From NCBI GenBank assembly GCA_028293725.1, contig JAQGOE010000244.1:1-13125 (forward strand): 13,125 bases of DNA, in the 5' to 3' direction. The notes under the pieces were generated by a model. It was given only the letters and a program-made list of their open reading frames with translations, had not been told where the DNA came from and ran no database searches. The position numbers were made by a program, and so were the translations under genes. This DNA comes from Gammaproteobacteria bacterium (GTDB lineage Bacteria; Pseudomonadota; Gammaproteobacteria; Steroidobacterales; Steroidobacteraceae). Of this stretch, positions 7,640 to 13,125 are shown piece after piece (the first letter of the stretch is position 1; every line of letters starts with the position of its first letter).

Positions 7640-9139
7640 TTATAGCGTCTCCAGCCAGTGCAGGAAGACCTTCCGCTCCGGGGCCGTTAGTTGCTCGAAG
7701 TGCGTTCTCGCTGCTGCGGCTTCGCCGTCGTGCCAGAGGATGGCTTCTTCGGCAGAGCGCGCTCGGCCGTCGTGGAGGAAAGTGGGAAAGCGCTCGAGTG
7801 ACATGCGGTAGCCGAGGCCCCAGAGGGGTGCGGTTCGCCACTTGCTCGTAACTTTTTTGCCGCCGACGGTTTCGTCGGCGAGGCGAGCGCCTAGATCGTG
7901 GAGGCGCAGGTCGGTGTAGGGGGCAATGACGGCGGGTACATTCTTGCCGGCGTCGTCGGTCAGTGCGACCTGAAGCTGTGGTTGGTGGCAGCCGACGCAA
8001 CCGAGTCTAGTGAAGGTGTTGGCGTCGCGATCGGGGATGGGGTGTGGTGTTGGCGACGCGGGGACGGCGAGCCAGCGCTGAAAGCTGAGGATGGCGTTGA
8101 AGATGTCGTCCGAAACTTCGGGCGATCCGCCGCTGGGTTGTTGCTGACAGGCTGTCTCGGCCTTTGTGCAGTCGTCACTGCGCATGTCCGCGGAGGTGAG
8201 GCCCATCTCGCGCGCAAACGCGCGGGCTGTCTGGTCGCGGACGGAGAGGGCGCTTGCTTGCCATCCGAAGCGGCCATGGGCCGGGAGATCCTGCGGAGCG
8301 TGCTTGGTGGAACCCGCGCCCGGTGCGGTGGCGCCGGACGAGGTCGCGCTAGGATCGCGGTCAACGCTCGCCGCATCCAGCAACCCCGCGCCAAATAGGG
8401 CGGGTGCCAGCCTGGGTTTGATAATCGTCTGCGGCGAGAGCGGGCCGTAGCGCAGGTTGGTCAGATTGTAGTGGGGCGCTCGGAGGCTCCACGCGCTGCC
8501 GTCAGGATAGTGACCGGAAATCTCTTCGTACCGGATCATCGCCACGCCCTCGGGCGGTACACCATCCAGGGAGATGGTGTTCAGGACCCGGCCGTAAACT
8601 GGATCGCCTTCGGGGTCGGTTGGGCTTTTGGTGGGCATCGTCGCCAGTTGCATCACCAACGGTGATGGAGCTGGGCCGTCTTCTGTCGGGCCGCGGCCAC
8701 GGGCGCCGTTGTTGTGGCAGGAGTCGCAGGACGACGAGTTGAACAGGGGGCCGACGCCGGCGCGCCGGCCGGCGTTGGGTGTGCCGGCTGGGACAAACCG
8801 GGTGTTGAATACGGCCATCCCGAGGTCGTAGCGGGCGAATTCGGCGTCGCTTAGCGTGCGATAGGAAGGGGGATTGCGGCGGTTGGTGAACGGTTGGGTG
8901 CCGATCGGCGCGCTGTCCGCGGGCGGCGCCTGCGTCGGCGCGATGGCCTGAGGTGTGTGGCTCATCGCCGCGATGTCGTCGTGGGTTACCGCAAATGCGG
9001 GTGCGGTAGCCAATAGAGCCGCAAGGCACAGGGTGAGCCGGCCAACACGGAGGGCGGACAGCGCGGTGGTAAGGGCGGACGAGGCTGCCGGAAGCGCGGA
9101 AGGGTCAGTCAAGCCGCTTCGAACACGACCCGCGGCCAC
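7640..9139 (-). CDS. dihaem c-type cytochrome oxidoreductase, DUF1111/DHOR family
   Basis: A 499-aa exported dihaem protein of the DHOR (DUF1111) family, related to MauG and bacterial cytochrome c peroxidases. Haem-binding motifs are CDSCH (Cys138, Cys141, His142) and CVGCH (Cys381, Cys384, His385). The C-terminal FLHDGRARSAEEAILWHDGE is the characteristic peroxidase/MauG-like ending, and HGRFGWQA is also typical of the family. The frame stays open to 9208, but that start would overlap the upstream gene and give an Arg-rich N-terminus. GTG at 9139 lies 16 nt after the upstream stop, has AAGGGAG at 9144-9150, and leads into a signal peptide (LTLCLAALLATAPAFA). The substrate is not known; 'thiol oxidoreductase' labels on this family are not well founded. 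It is operonic with the 182-aa gene and converges with the receptor gene 28 bp away. Confidence 0.9.
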   Translation of the reverse strand: MAAGRVRSGLTDPSALPAASSALTTALSALRVGRLTLCLAALLATAPAFAVTHDDIAAMSHTPQAIAPTQAPPADSAPIGTQPFTNRRNPPSYRTLSDAEFARYDLGMAVFNTRFVPAGTPNAGRRAGVGPLFNSSSCDSCHNNGARGRGPTEDGPAPSPLVMQLATMPTKSPTDPEGDPVYGRVLNTISLDGVPPEGVAMIRYEEISGHYPDGSAWSLRAPHYNLTNLRYGPLSPQTIIKPRLAPALFGAGLLDAASVDRDPSATSSGATAPGAGSTKHAPQDLPAHGRFGWQASALSVRDQTARAFAREMGLTSADMRSDDCTKAETACQQQPSGGSPEVSDDIFNAILSFQRWLAVPASPTPHPIPDRDANTFTRLGCVGCHQPQLQVALTDDAGKNVPAVIAPYTDLRLHDLGARLADETVGGKKVTSKWRTAPLWGLGYRMSLERFPTFLHDGRARSAEEAILWHDGEAAAARTHFEQLTAPERKVFLHWLETL

Positions 9140-9155
9140 GCGACTCCCTTCGCGC

Positions 9156-9704
9156 CTAATGCGCCGCCGCCGCAGCGGCCGGAGCCGGCGTGAGCGTAAC
9201 TCTGACATGGTCTTTAGCCGCCCCGCTCAACTGCAACACCAGGTCCGCGCCGGCAGGCAGGTTGAATAGCACGATCTTGCGGGGAGCGTTACATCCGGAG
9301 ATGCCGGTGAAGTCCGTGGATTCGACGAACTTCTGGTTGCCCACCACATCGATCCAGAAGCCCTGGTCGAGAGACACCCGGTAAGGTCCGGCCGCCGTTA
9401 CCTGCAGATGAACGAGGCCGGCGAAGGCACCATCGGGGAGTCCTTTCTTCGCGGGAGGCACTATGAACTTCACGCCGTCCTGGGGCGAGAGCGCCAGCTC
9501 GTAGAGCTGCTGCGACTTCATCACCGGCGCCGATGCGATGTCATGACCCGCCGCGACCGATTTCGGCGGCTTGGAGAAAAGCGCGTGTTCCTGGGTCACC
9601 TCCCACTTAGACCCCGTGCACGGGTCGTCCGCGGCGGCGGCCACAGTTGCGCCGCTCAGCATCAGCACCGTAAGCCAGGGCAGAGCTCTTGATCGCAGGG
9701 TCAT
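9156..9704 (-). CDS. exported 182-aa protein of unnamed family
   Basis: The product has a clear signal peptide (LPWLTVLMLSGATVAAAA, cleavage before DDPC) and a mature, probably beta-rich domain with conserved-looking stretches such as DPCTGSKWEV, FWIDVVGNQKFV and GISGCNAPRKIV. Two cysteines, in DPC and SGC, could form a disulfide. The C-terminus is an Ala-rich tail. The ATG at 9704 is preceded by AAGGAA at a normal distance. From memory, similar proteins occur widely in proteobacteria, but I can attach no function. The start is 10 nt downstream of the stop of a now-broken TonB-dependent receptor, and the dihaem oxidoreductase follows 16 nt after its stop. It probably acts with those two at the periplasmic side of the outer membrane. 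Confidence 0.78.
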   Translation of the reverse strand: MTLRSRALPWLTVLMLSGATVAAAADDPCTGSKWEVTQEHALFSKPPKSVAAGHDIASAPVMKSQQLYELALSPQDGVKFIVPPAKKGLPDGAFAGLVHLQVTAAGPYRVSLDQGFWIDVVGNQKFVESTDFTGISGCNAPRKIVLFNLPAGADLVLQLSGAAKDHVRVTLTPAPAAAAAAH

Positions 9705-9714
9705 GACGATTCCT

Positions 9715-9768
9715 TCACAAGTTCACGCGCACGTTCATGAAGTACTCGCGGCCTGCCACCCTCAATGA
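9715..9768 (-). pseudogene. 3' remnant of a TonB-dependent receptor gene
   Basis: Read on the minus strand, this stretch encodes SLRVAGREYFMNVRVNL followed by TGA (9715-9717), the typical final strands of a TonB-dependent receptor barrel. It lies 10 nt before the start codon of the 182-aa gene, so it marks the 3' end of the first gene of the former operon. The frame runs without interruption into the tail of the tnpA pseudogene (YIEHQR at 9772-9789), so the junction falls near 9769. The matching 5' end of the receptor lies at 11475-11738, on the other side of the insertion element. Confidence 0.72.
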
Positions 9769-9771
9769 GGC

Positions 9772-10174
9772 GCGCTGATGCTCGATGTATTATCGGATAA
9801 CGGCGATGGGGGCGCCACCGCGGCTTCCGGCGAAGTAGCTTGGGGACCACAGCGACTTACCCCACAACATGCGTCGGATGCTCGGGTAGTTTTTCAGGCG
9901 GATGAGCCGACGGAACACGCTCTTGAGGGAGCTCACGAGAGCGGCAACAGCGATCTTCGGCGGGTCATTCACCAGCAGATGCACAGGGTCGTCCTCGCCG
10001 TCGAATTCCACTCGCTGCGACCCGAAGTCTGAACACACGCCGGTGAAGACGCTGCGCACGTCGTGCAGAATCTGCGCCGTGAAGACGCCACGCTGGTATT
10101 TTGTCACGAAGACCCAGTGCACGTGCATCAGTGACGCAGTGGCTCTCGTGCCGAAGTTGGTTTCCAGTTTCCAT
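9772..10174 (-). pseudogene. tnpA: tnpA, IS200-type Y1 (HUH) transposase, inactivated
   Basis: The family is clear from MHVHWVFVTKYQRGVF, LLVNDPPK, NYPSIRRMLWG, LWSPSYFAGS and GGAPIAVIR. Three lesions are visible. First, the N-terminus METGNQLRHESHCVT, starting with ATG at 10174, is in a different frame from MHVHWVF (ATG at 10128); relatives read through, so about 2 nt are missing near 10129-10132. Second, the HUH motif reads PVH (in GEDDPVHLLV) where relatives have HVH, removing a metal-ligand His. Third, a TAA at 9790-9792 replaces the usual Gln codon directly before YIEHQR, so the catalytic Tyr (TAC, 9787-9789) is never translated. Each change alone should abolish activity. The family residues are stated from knowledge of this protein group, without an alignment. 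Confidence 0.88.
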
Positions 10175-10196
10175 GGACCAACGGTATTATGGGCTC

Positions 10197-11432
10197 ATGC
10201 AACGCTTGCAAGCTTTCAAATTCCAATTGCAGCCCAACGGGGCGCAAGAACGCAACATGCGCCGCTTCGCCGGTGCCTGCCGATTTGTCTACAACGAGGC
10301 GCTGGCGTTGCAGAAAGCGCGCTATGAGCGCGGCGAGAAGAAGGTGGGCTATGCAGGGCTGTGCGAACTGCTCACCGAGTGGCGCAACAGTGCGCAAACG
10401 CAGTGGCTTCGGGATGCACCGACGCATCCGTTGCAGCAGGCGCTGCAAGACTTGGAGCGAGCCTACAAGAACTTCTTTGCCCAGCGCGCGGGGTTTCCGA
10501 AGTTCAAGAAACGCGGCAAGCGCGACAGTTTCCGCTATCCCGACCCGAAACAGTTCAAACTCGATCAGGTCAATGGCCGCCTCTTTCTTCCGAAACTGGG
10601 CTGGATGCGGCTGCGCCTGTCGCGCGCGGTGCTGGGCGCGCCACGCAATGCCACGGTGTCCCTGAGGGCGGGCAAGTGGTGTGTGAGTATCCAGACCAAG
10701 CGCGAGGTTGAGCCGCCCGTGCCGCAGGCCACCGGCGCCATCGGTATCGATGTGGGTATTGCCCGATTCGCCACCTGCAGCGATGGCCGTTTCCTGGCAC
10801 CTCTCAACAGCTTCAGGCGGCACGAAGCCCGACTGCGGGGCGTGCAACGGGCGTTGAGTCGCAAGGTGAAGTTCAGCCACAACTGGAAAAAGGCCAAGGC
10901 CCGCGTCCAGAGAATCCATGCCCGTATCGGCAACGCCCGAGGCGACTACCTGCACAAGGCCACGAGCGCCATCAGCAAGAACCACGCGATGGTATGCATC
11001 GAGGACCTGCAGGTGAAGAACCTAAGCCGGTCGGCTGCGGGAACTGCCGAGAATCCGGGTCGAAACGTTCGCGCCAAGACAGGCCTGAACAAGTCCATCC
11101 TCGACCAAGGCTGGTTTGAGTTCCGACGGCAGCTGCAATACAAGCTCCCGTGGGCGGGTGGGATGCTTATCGCGGTGCCGCCGCGGGCGACGAGTCAACA
11201 ATGTCCGGAGTGTGGCTGTGTTAGCGCCGCGAACCGACTCACGCAAGCGAGGTTCCGCTGCGTGGAGTGCCTGCACGAGGACAACGCCGATGTGGTTGGG
11301 GCGAAAAACATTTTGGCGCGGGGACACCGCGTGGCAGCCTGTGGAGAGGCCGTCAGCCGCTGCGTGAGCAGCGCAGCCTCGTCGAAGCAGGAACCCGCCG
11401 AAGCGACTGAACGTGAGGCAACTCACGCGTAG
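10197..11432 (+). CDS. tnpB: TnpB, RNA-guided endonuclease of an IS200/IS605 element
   Basis: A 411-aa TnpB, the Cas12 ancestor family, which uses an omega RNA made from the element's right end to cut DNA next to a short TAM. The N-terminal helix-turn-helix-like part (MQRLQAFKFQLQP, ACRFVYNEALALQ) and the wedge region (SFRYPDPKQFKLDQ) are present. The RuvC triad is intact: Asp185 in IGIDVGIARFA, Glu269 in VCIEDLQV, Asp365 in NADVVGAKNIL. The zinc finger is intact: Cys336/Cys339 and Cys355/Cys358. ATG at 10197 is chosen because relatives begin MQRLQAFK; the frame stays open further upstream, to 10101. A TATTAT at 10185-10190 sits only 6 nt before the ATG, so the message could be leaderless; this is speculative. 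No frameshift or stop interrupts it, in contrast to tnpA alongside. Nuclease activity is expected from the residues but unproven. Confidence 0.94.
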   Translation: MQRLQAFKFQLQPNGAQERNMRRFAGACRFVYNEALALQKARYERGEKKVGYAGLCELLTEWRNSAQTQWLRDAPTHPLQQALQDLERAYKNFFAQRAGFPKFKKRGKRDSFRYPDPKQFKLDQVNGRLFLPKLGWMRLRLSRAVLGAPRNATVSLRAGKWCVSIQTKREVEPPVPQATGAIGIDVGIARFATCSDGRFLAPLNSFRRHEARLRGVQRALSRKVKFSHNWKKAKARVQRIHARIGNARGDYLHKATSAISKNHAMVCIEDLQVKNLSRSAAGTAENPGRNVRAKTGLNKSILDQGWFEFRRQLQYKLPWAGGMLIAVPPRATSQQCPECGCVSAANRLTQARFRCVECLHEDNADVVGAKNILARGHRVAACGEAVSRCVSSAASSKQEPAEATEREATHA

Positions 11433-11474
11433 CGCCGTAGGAATCCCTCGCCTTCAGGCGGGGGAGGATGTCAA
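11340..11474 (+). ncRNA. candidate omega RNA (reRNA) scaffold of TnpB
   Basis: In this family the guide RNA is transcribed through the 3' end of tnpB and the right end, and the guide begins just past the element boundary. Three stem-loops are visible: GCTGCG/CGCAGC (11359-11364 with 11372-11377), CGTGAG-GCAA-CTCACG (11412-11427), a perfect 6-bp stem capped by a GNRA tetraloop, and CCCTCGCC-TTCA-GGCGGGGG (11445-11464), the right-end hairpin. The guide would start at 11475 (GGATGTGCCCGAGGCGAGCA). The 5' boundary here is approximate. Existence is inferred from the family; the hairpins are seen directly. Confidence 0.5.
11441..11474 (+). repeat. right-end hairpin and cleavage site of the IS200/IS605 element
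   Basis: GAAT precedes an 8-bp stem (11445-11452 with 11457-11464, one T-G wobble, TTCA loop), followed by AGGATG and TCAA at 11471-11474. This is the standard right-end arrangement of this insertion sequence group. The TnpB stop codon lies 8 nt upstream. Sequence beyond 11474 reads as receptor coding sequence on the other strand, which fixes the boundary. Confidence 0.8.
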
Positions 11475-11738
11475 GGATGTGCCCGAGGCGAGCACGAAGG
11501 CTCGGTCCAGAGTGTCCCGGTTGAACCGCTGCATATCGATTAGCGAGACCGTCGTGCCACCGAGTGATACGCCGGTCGTGCTGCCGTCGCCGCTATTGTT
11601 GAACGGCGCGTACACCGTCACCTGTTCCAGGTCCGAGAGGTTGTTTGCATCAGCTGCCGGTGCCGCGGTTGCAATGCCGGCCTCGCCGGCAATGAGCAAG
11701 CCGAGGCCGCAGGCGGGCAGATATCCGCCGAATTTCAT
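11475..11738 (-). pseudogene. 5' fragment of a TonB-dependent receptor gene
   Basis: Minus-strand ATG at 11738 has an AGGGGA ribosome-binding site about 8 nt upstream. It opens 88 receptor codons: a signal peptide (LPACGLGLLIAGEAGIATAA), a TonB-box-like LEQVTVYAP, then the start of the plug (TTVSLIDMQRFNRDTLDRA, FVLASGTS). The frame then crosses the element's right end and stops after six foreign codons (LTSSPA). Intact relatives continue into the plug and a barrel of several hundred residues, all missing here. The last codons of the same gene survive at 9715-9768. The fragment may still be transcribed and would give a short exported peptide of no evident use. Confidence 0.85.
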
Positions 11739-11838
11739 CGCGCCATCCCCTTTTGCTGTCTTTTTAGTCGACGGGCCGGTAATGCGGGCCCGTCACCCGC
11801 GCCATGGGAACGCGGGGAACGCGCGGTATCCAATCATA
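11739..11838 (-). promoter_or_regulatory. leader and possible promoter of the broken receptor operon
   Basis: The 201 bp between this receptor fragment and the next gene hold no ORF of note. A perfect 8-bp inverted repeat GACGGGCC/GGCCCGTC (11770-11777 with 11787-11794, 9-nt loop) would fold in the 5' leader; neither strand has a U-tract after it, so it is not a classical terminator. An AT-rich island contains TATGAT read on the minus strand (11838-11833), a possible -10 without a good -35. Either could control the former receptor, 182-aa and dihaem operon. Confidence 0.3.
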
Positions 11839-11939
11839 TATAGCGAGGCGTTGCAATGTGGCCTGCGGTGCTCGGCAAAATCAGTCCCGCTGTGTTCGGG
11901 GAAATGAGGCCGGGGGGCGGTTACGCGTTCGCCCTGTTG

Positions 11940-12533
11940 TTAGACGGTCTTCCGCGGATCGCCACGAGGTCCTCGCACCTCGTAACGAAGCCCCACCATG
12001 CCGCTCTTATAGGCTTTGACCTCCATCAGATGTAGGGGGACGTCTCTTTCGAGCTTCTCAAAGAACGGTATCCCATCGCCAATCACGATCGGTAGGATCG
12101 AATATCGAACTTCGTCGGCTAGCCCGAGGCGGAGGCATTCGCCGGAAACCACACCACCTCCTACAAACCAGATGGCACGAAATGTGGGCCGCAGGCGCCC
12201 ATTCACGAACTCCACAAGGTCGCCTGAGTAGAATTCTACGGAATCCCGGATTCGAGGCAGATTGCGGTTTGTGAGGACAAACGTGGGTTTGTCGCCGTAT
12301 GACCACCCGAACCCTTTTGCTTCAAAACCCAACGCCGTCTCATAGGTTCGTGACCCCATGACGTAACAGTCGATCGTCTTTAGGAAGGCCTCGACGAGTT
12401 CCGGGCCTAGGGTCTCCCCGTCCGTGTGTTCGTCTGAGGTTTCGAGCCAGTCGACGCGTCCGTCCTTTCGAGCGATAAAGCCGTCGAGGCTCGCTGCCAT
12501 GTGAATCGTTACGCGAGAATCAGTGATAGCCAT
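11940..12533 (-). CDS. dihydrofolate reductase-like / RibD C-terminal domain protein
   Basis: A 197-aa cytoplasmic protein of the RibD_C/DHFR-like fold (similar to YyaP-type proteins), probably an NADPH-dependent reductase of unknown substrate. Seen: the start VTIHMAASLDGFIARKDG, CYVMGSRTYETALGF, FVLTNRNLPRIRDSVEF, and the nucleotide-binding style GGGVVSGECLRLGLADEV with PIVIGDGIPFF. The frame is open to 12716, but ATG at 12533 is chosen because homologues begin just there and AGGG lies 7 nt upstream. It is not the housekeeping FolA, which is shorter and differs in motif order. It stands alone between the broken receptor operon and the haloperoxidase-like gene, same strand as both. A paired palindrome at 12617-12643 may regulate it. 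Confidence 0.85.
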   Translation of the reverse strand: MAITDSRVTIHMAASLDGFIARKDGRVDWLETSDEHTDGETLGPELVEAFLKTIDCYVMGSRTYETALGFEAKGFGWSYGDKPTFVLTNRNLPRIRDSVEFYSGDLVEFVNGRLRPTFRAIWFVGGGVVSGECLRLGLADEVRYSILPIVIGDGIPFFEKLERDVPLHLMEVKAYKSGMVGLRYEVRGPRGDPRKTV

Positions 12534-12616
12534 GATGTCGCCCTGTCTTCGAGTGCCATTGCTCGCGGCACTGATCGGTGCCGCCATTTGAATCAGCCTA
12601 TCCCAAGGCCTGCTAA

Positions 12617-12643
12617 CACTAGTGAGCATATCAAACACTAGTG
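12617..12643. promoter_or_regulatory. paired CACTAGTG palindromes, candidate operator
   Basis: The 8-bp perfect palindrome CACTAGTG occurs at 12617-12624 and again at 12636-12643, both preceded by AA. Centre-to-centre distance is 19 bp, near two helical turns, as expected for a pair of dimers bound on one DNA face. It lies 84-110 bp upstream of the DHFR-like gene start, within its likely promoter (TTGATA-like and TATGCT-like hexamers sit between the copies on the minus strand). The regulator is unknown and not in the window. Confidence 0.45.
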
Positions 12644-12708
12644 GTATGGCACTGAAATGTGAAGACGAGCCGAAGCTCGCGTGTTCAGGGACGTGACGAA
12701 GCCGCCGA

Positions 12709-12741
12709 TCACCCACGGAAGCGCGCGGCTTCCGCGGGTGA
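12709..12741 (-). terminator. strong hairpin downstream of the haloperoxidase-like gene
   Basis: A 14-bp stem (12709-12722 with 12728-12741) and 5-nt loop. The only imperfection, A12715/C12735, becomes a G-U pair in minus-strand RNA, so the structure is stronger in that direction. It begins 19 nt after the stop codon of the haloperoxidase-like gene, fitting a terminator or 3'-end stabiliser. No U-tract follows, so intrinsic termination is uncertain. Confidence 0.45.
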
Positions 12742-12760
12742 CCGGGTTACGCGGCGACGA

Positions 12761-13125
12761 TCAATCGGTGCGACGCGGCTGCATGTAGTTATCGAACAAA
12801 TAGTCGGCAACCTGGGTGCAGCTCGCCTGACTGCCGTTGATGTCGAACCGGTAGTGAATGCCACCCCAGATGCGGCTGTTCGCTTCGTCAACAGCGAGCG
12901 CCCAAAGGCTGGTGTAGGGCTGCGCGAACACCACCGCACCGGTGGCCGCCGCGTACCACGTGGCCGTGAAGCTCTGTGCGTCGCTCCCCAGCACGTGTGC
13001 CAACATTCGCGAGGCACCGGTGGCGAGGCAGGTCATGTCGCTGGAGTAGGCCGGGTACGGCGGTGTGGGTATCAGCGGCGCCCAGCCCGGCTCGGCATCG
13101 GTTGCTGGATTGTCGTCGACGTCGG
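12761..13125 (-). CDS. C-terminal part of a vanadium-haloperoxidase / PAP2-like protein (partial)
   Basis: The minus-strand frame is open from the right edge to TGA at 12761-12763, about 121 residues. Family marks are PGWAPLIPTPPYPAY, LATGASRMLAHVLG, FTATW, and SRIWGGIHYRFD, the last matching the third phosphatase/haloperoxidase motif (SRxxxGxHxxxD) with its vanadate- or phosphate-binding His. The middle motif, usually PSGH with a catalytic acid-base His, reads SSDM. Either this subgroup lacks the His by nature or the enzyme is altered. The first motif and N-terminus are outside the window. Such proteins are usually exported; no signal peptide can be seen here. Confidence 0.75.
   Translation of the reverse strand, partial: DVDDNPATDAEPGWAPLIPTPPYPAYSSDMTCLATGASRMLAHVLGSDAQSFTATWYAAATGAVVFAQPYTSLWALAVDEANSRIWGGIHYRFDINGSQASCTQVADYLFDNYMQPRRTD

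Larger units (their letters stand above)
9772..11474. mobile_element. IS200/IS605-family element, left end missing
   Basis: About 1.7 kb carrying divergent tnpA (minus, decayed) and tnpB (plus, intact). The right end is well defined: a hairpin at 11445-11464, then GAGGATGTCAA, with the cleavage-type TCAA at 11471-11474. Receptor-coding sequence resumes at once. On the left, the tnpA C-terminal codons run straight into receptor 3' codons with no room for the subterminal hairpin this family needs, so the left end has been deleted together with the receptor body. No target duplication is expected, because these elements move as single strands. The element can no longer move by itself. Confidence 0.85.

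Noticed and set aside
7898..8398. A 166-codon plus-strand frame
   Set aside because: It is the complement of the dihaem oxidoreductase, whose two CxxCH motifs fix the true strand and frame.
9140..9208. Longer N-terminus for the dihaem oxidoreductase starting at 9208
   Set aside because: It would overlap the upstream gene by 53 nt and place an Arg-rich segment before the signal peptide; GTG at 9139 has a ribosome-binding site and fits the spacing.
10128..10985. A 285-codon minus-strand frame
   Set aside because: It is antisense to tnpB, which has all its catalytic motifs; the translation has no recognisable domain.
12666..12679. CGAGC-CGAA-GCTCG hairpin
   Set aside because: A 5-bp stem in GC-rich DNA is expected by chance and it has no clear position relative to a gene.
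12534..12716. Longer N-terminus for the DHFR-like protein
   Set aside because: The added residues resemble no homologue and would put the paired palindromes inside the coding region; ATG at 12533 has a ribosome-binding site and a family-typical start.
1..13125. tRNA, rRNA or CRISPR array
   Set aside because: I saw no regularly spaced direct repeats and no tRNA or rRNA signature on either strand.

Overview
The window is about 13.1 kb of GC-rich bacterial DNA. TonB-dependent outer-membrane receptors, Sec-type signal peptides, a proteobacterial-type thioredoxin-like ferredoxin and c-type cytochromes point to a Gram-negative proteobacterium, probably a gammaproteobacterium. That placement is inference from protein style; no taxonomic marker gene is present.

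Layout. (a) 1-437, plus strand: the 3' end of an unidentified gene, translationally coupled to a small (2Fe-2S) ferredoxin-like protein. (b) 472-4883, minus strand: an ABC-type periplasmic solute-binding protein overlaps by 4 nt (GTGA) a hybrid sensor histidine kinase with a periplasmic domain of about 335 residues. No permease or ATPase lies nearby, so the binding protein may serve as the kinase's ligand-sensing partner. (c) 5047-7611, plus strand: an intact TonB-dependent receptor divergent from that pair. Together (b) and (c) could form an outer membrane, periplasm and inner membrane sensing/uptake unit. (d) 7640-9704, minus strand: a dihaem c-type oxidoreductase (DUF1111/DHOR) and an unnamed 182-aa periplasmic protein. 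(e) 9715-11738: the most informative region. The two ends of a second TonB-dependent receptor, a 5' fragment with signal peptide and a 3' fragment with the last strand, flank a degraded IS200/IS605-family element. The receptor body and the left end of the element are gone. The receptor's stop codon lies 10 nt before the start of the 182-aa gene, so receptor, 182-aa protein and dihaem enzyme were once one operon. (f) 11940-12533, minus strand: a RibD-C/dihydrofolate-reductase-like protein with a paired palindrome upstream. (g) 12761-13125, minus strand: the C-terminal end of a vanadium-haloperoxidase/PAP2-like protein whose usual catalytic histidine position appears to be methionine.

The most notable system is the transposon. 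tnpA carries three independent lesions: an early frameshift, His to Pro in the HUH motif, and a nonsense codon immediately before the catalytic Tyr. The neighbouring tnpB keeps all RuvC catalytic residues and its zinc finger. The sequence around its 3' end looks like an intact omega-RNA scaffold, with a GNRA-capped hairpin and a canonical right-end hairpin. TnpB may therefore be an immobile RNA-guided nuclease whose guide is drawn from the receptor gene it interrupts.
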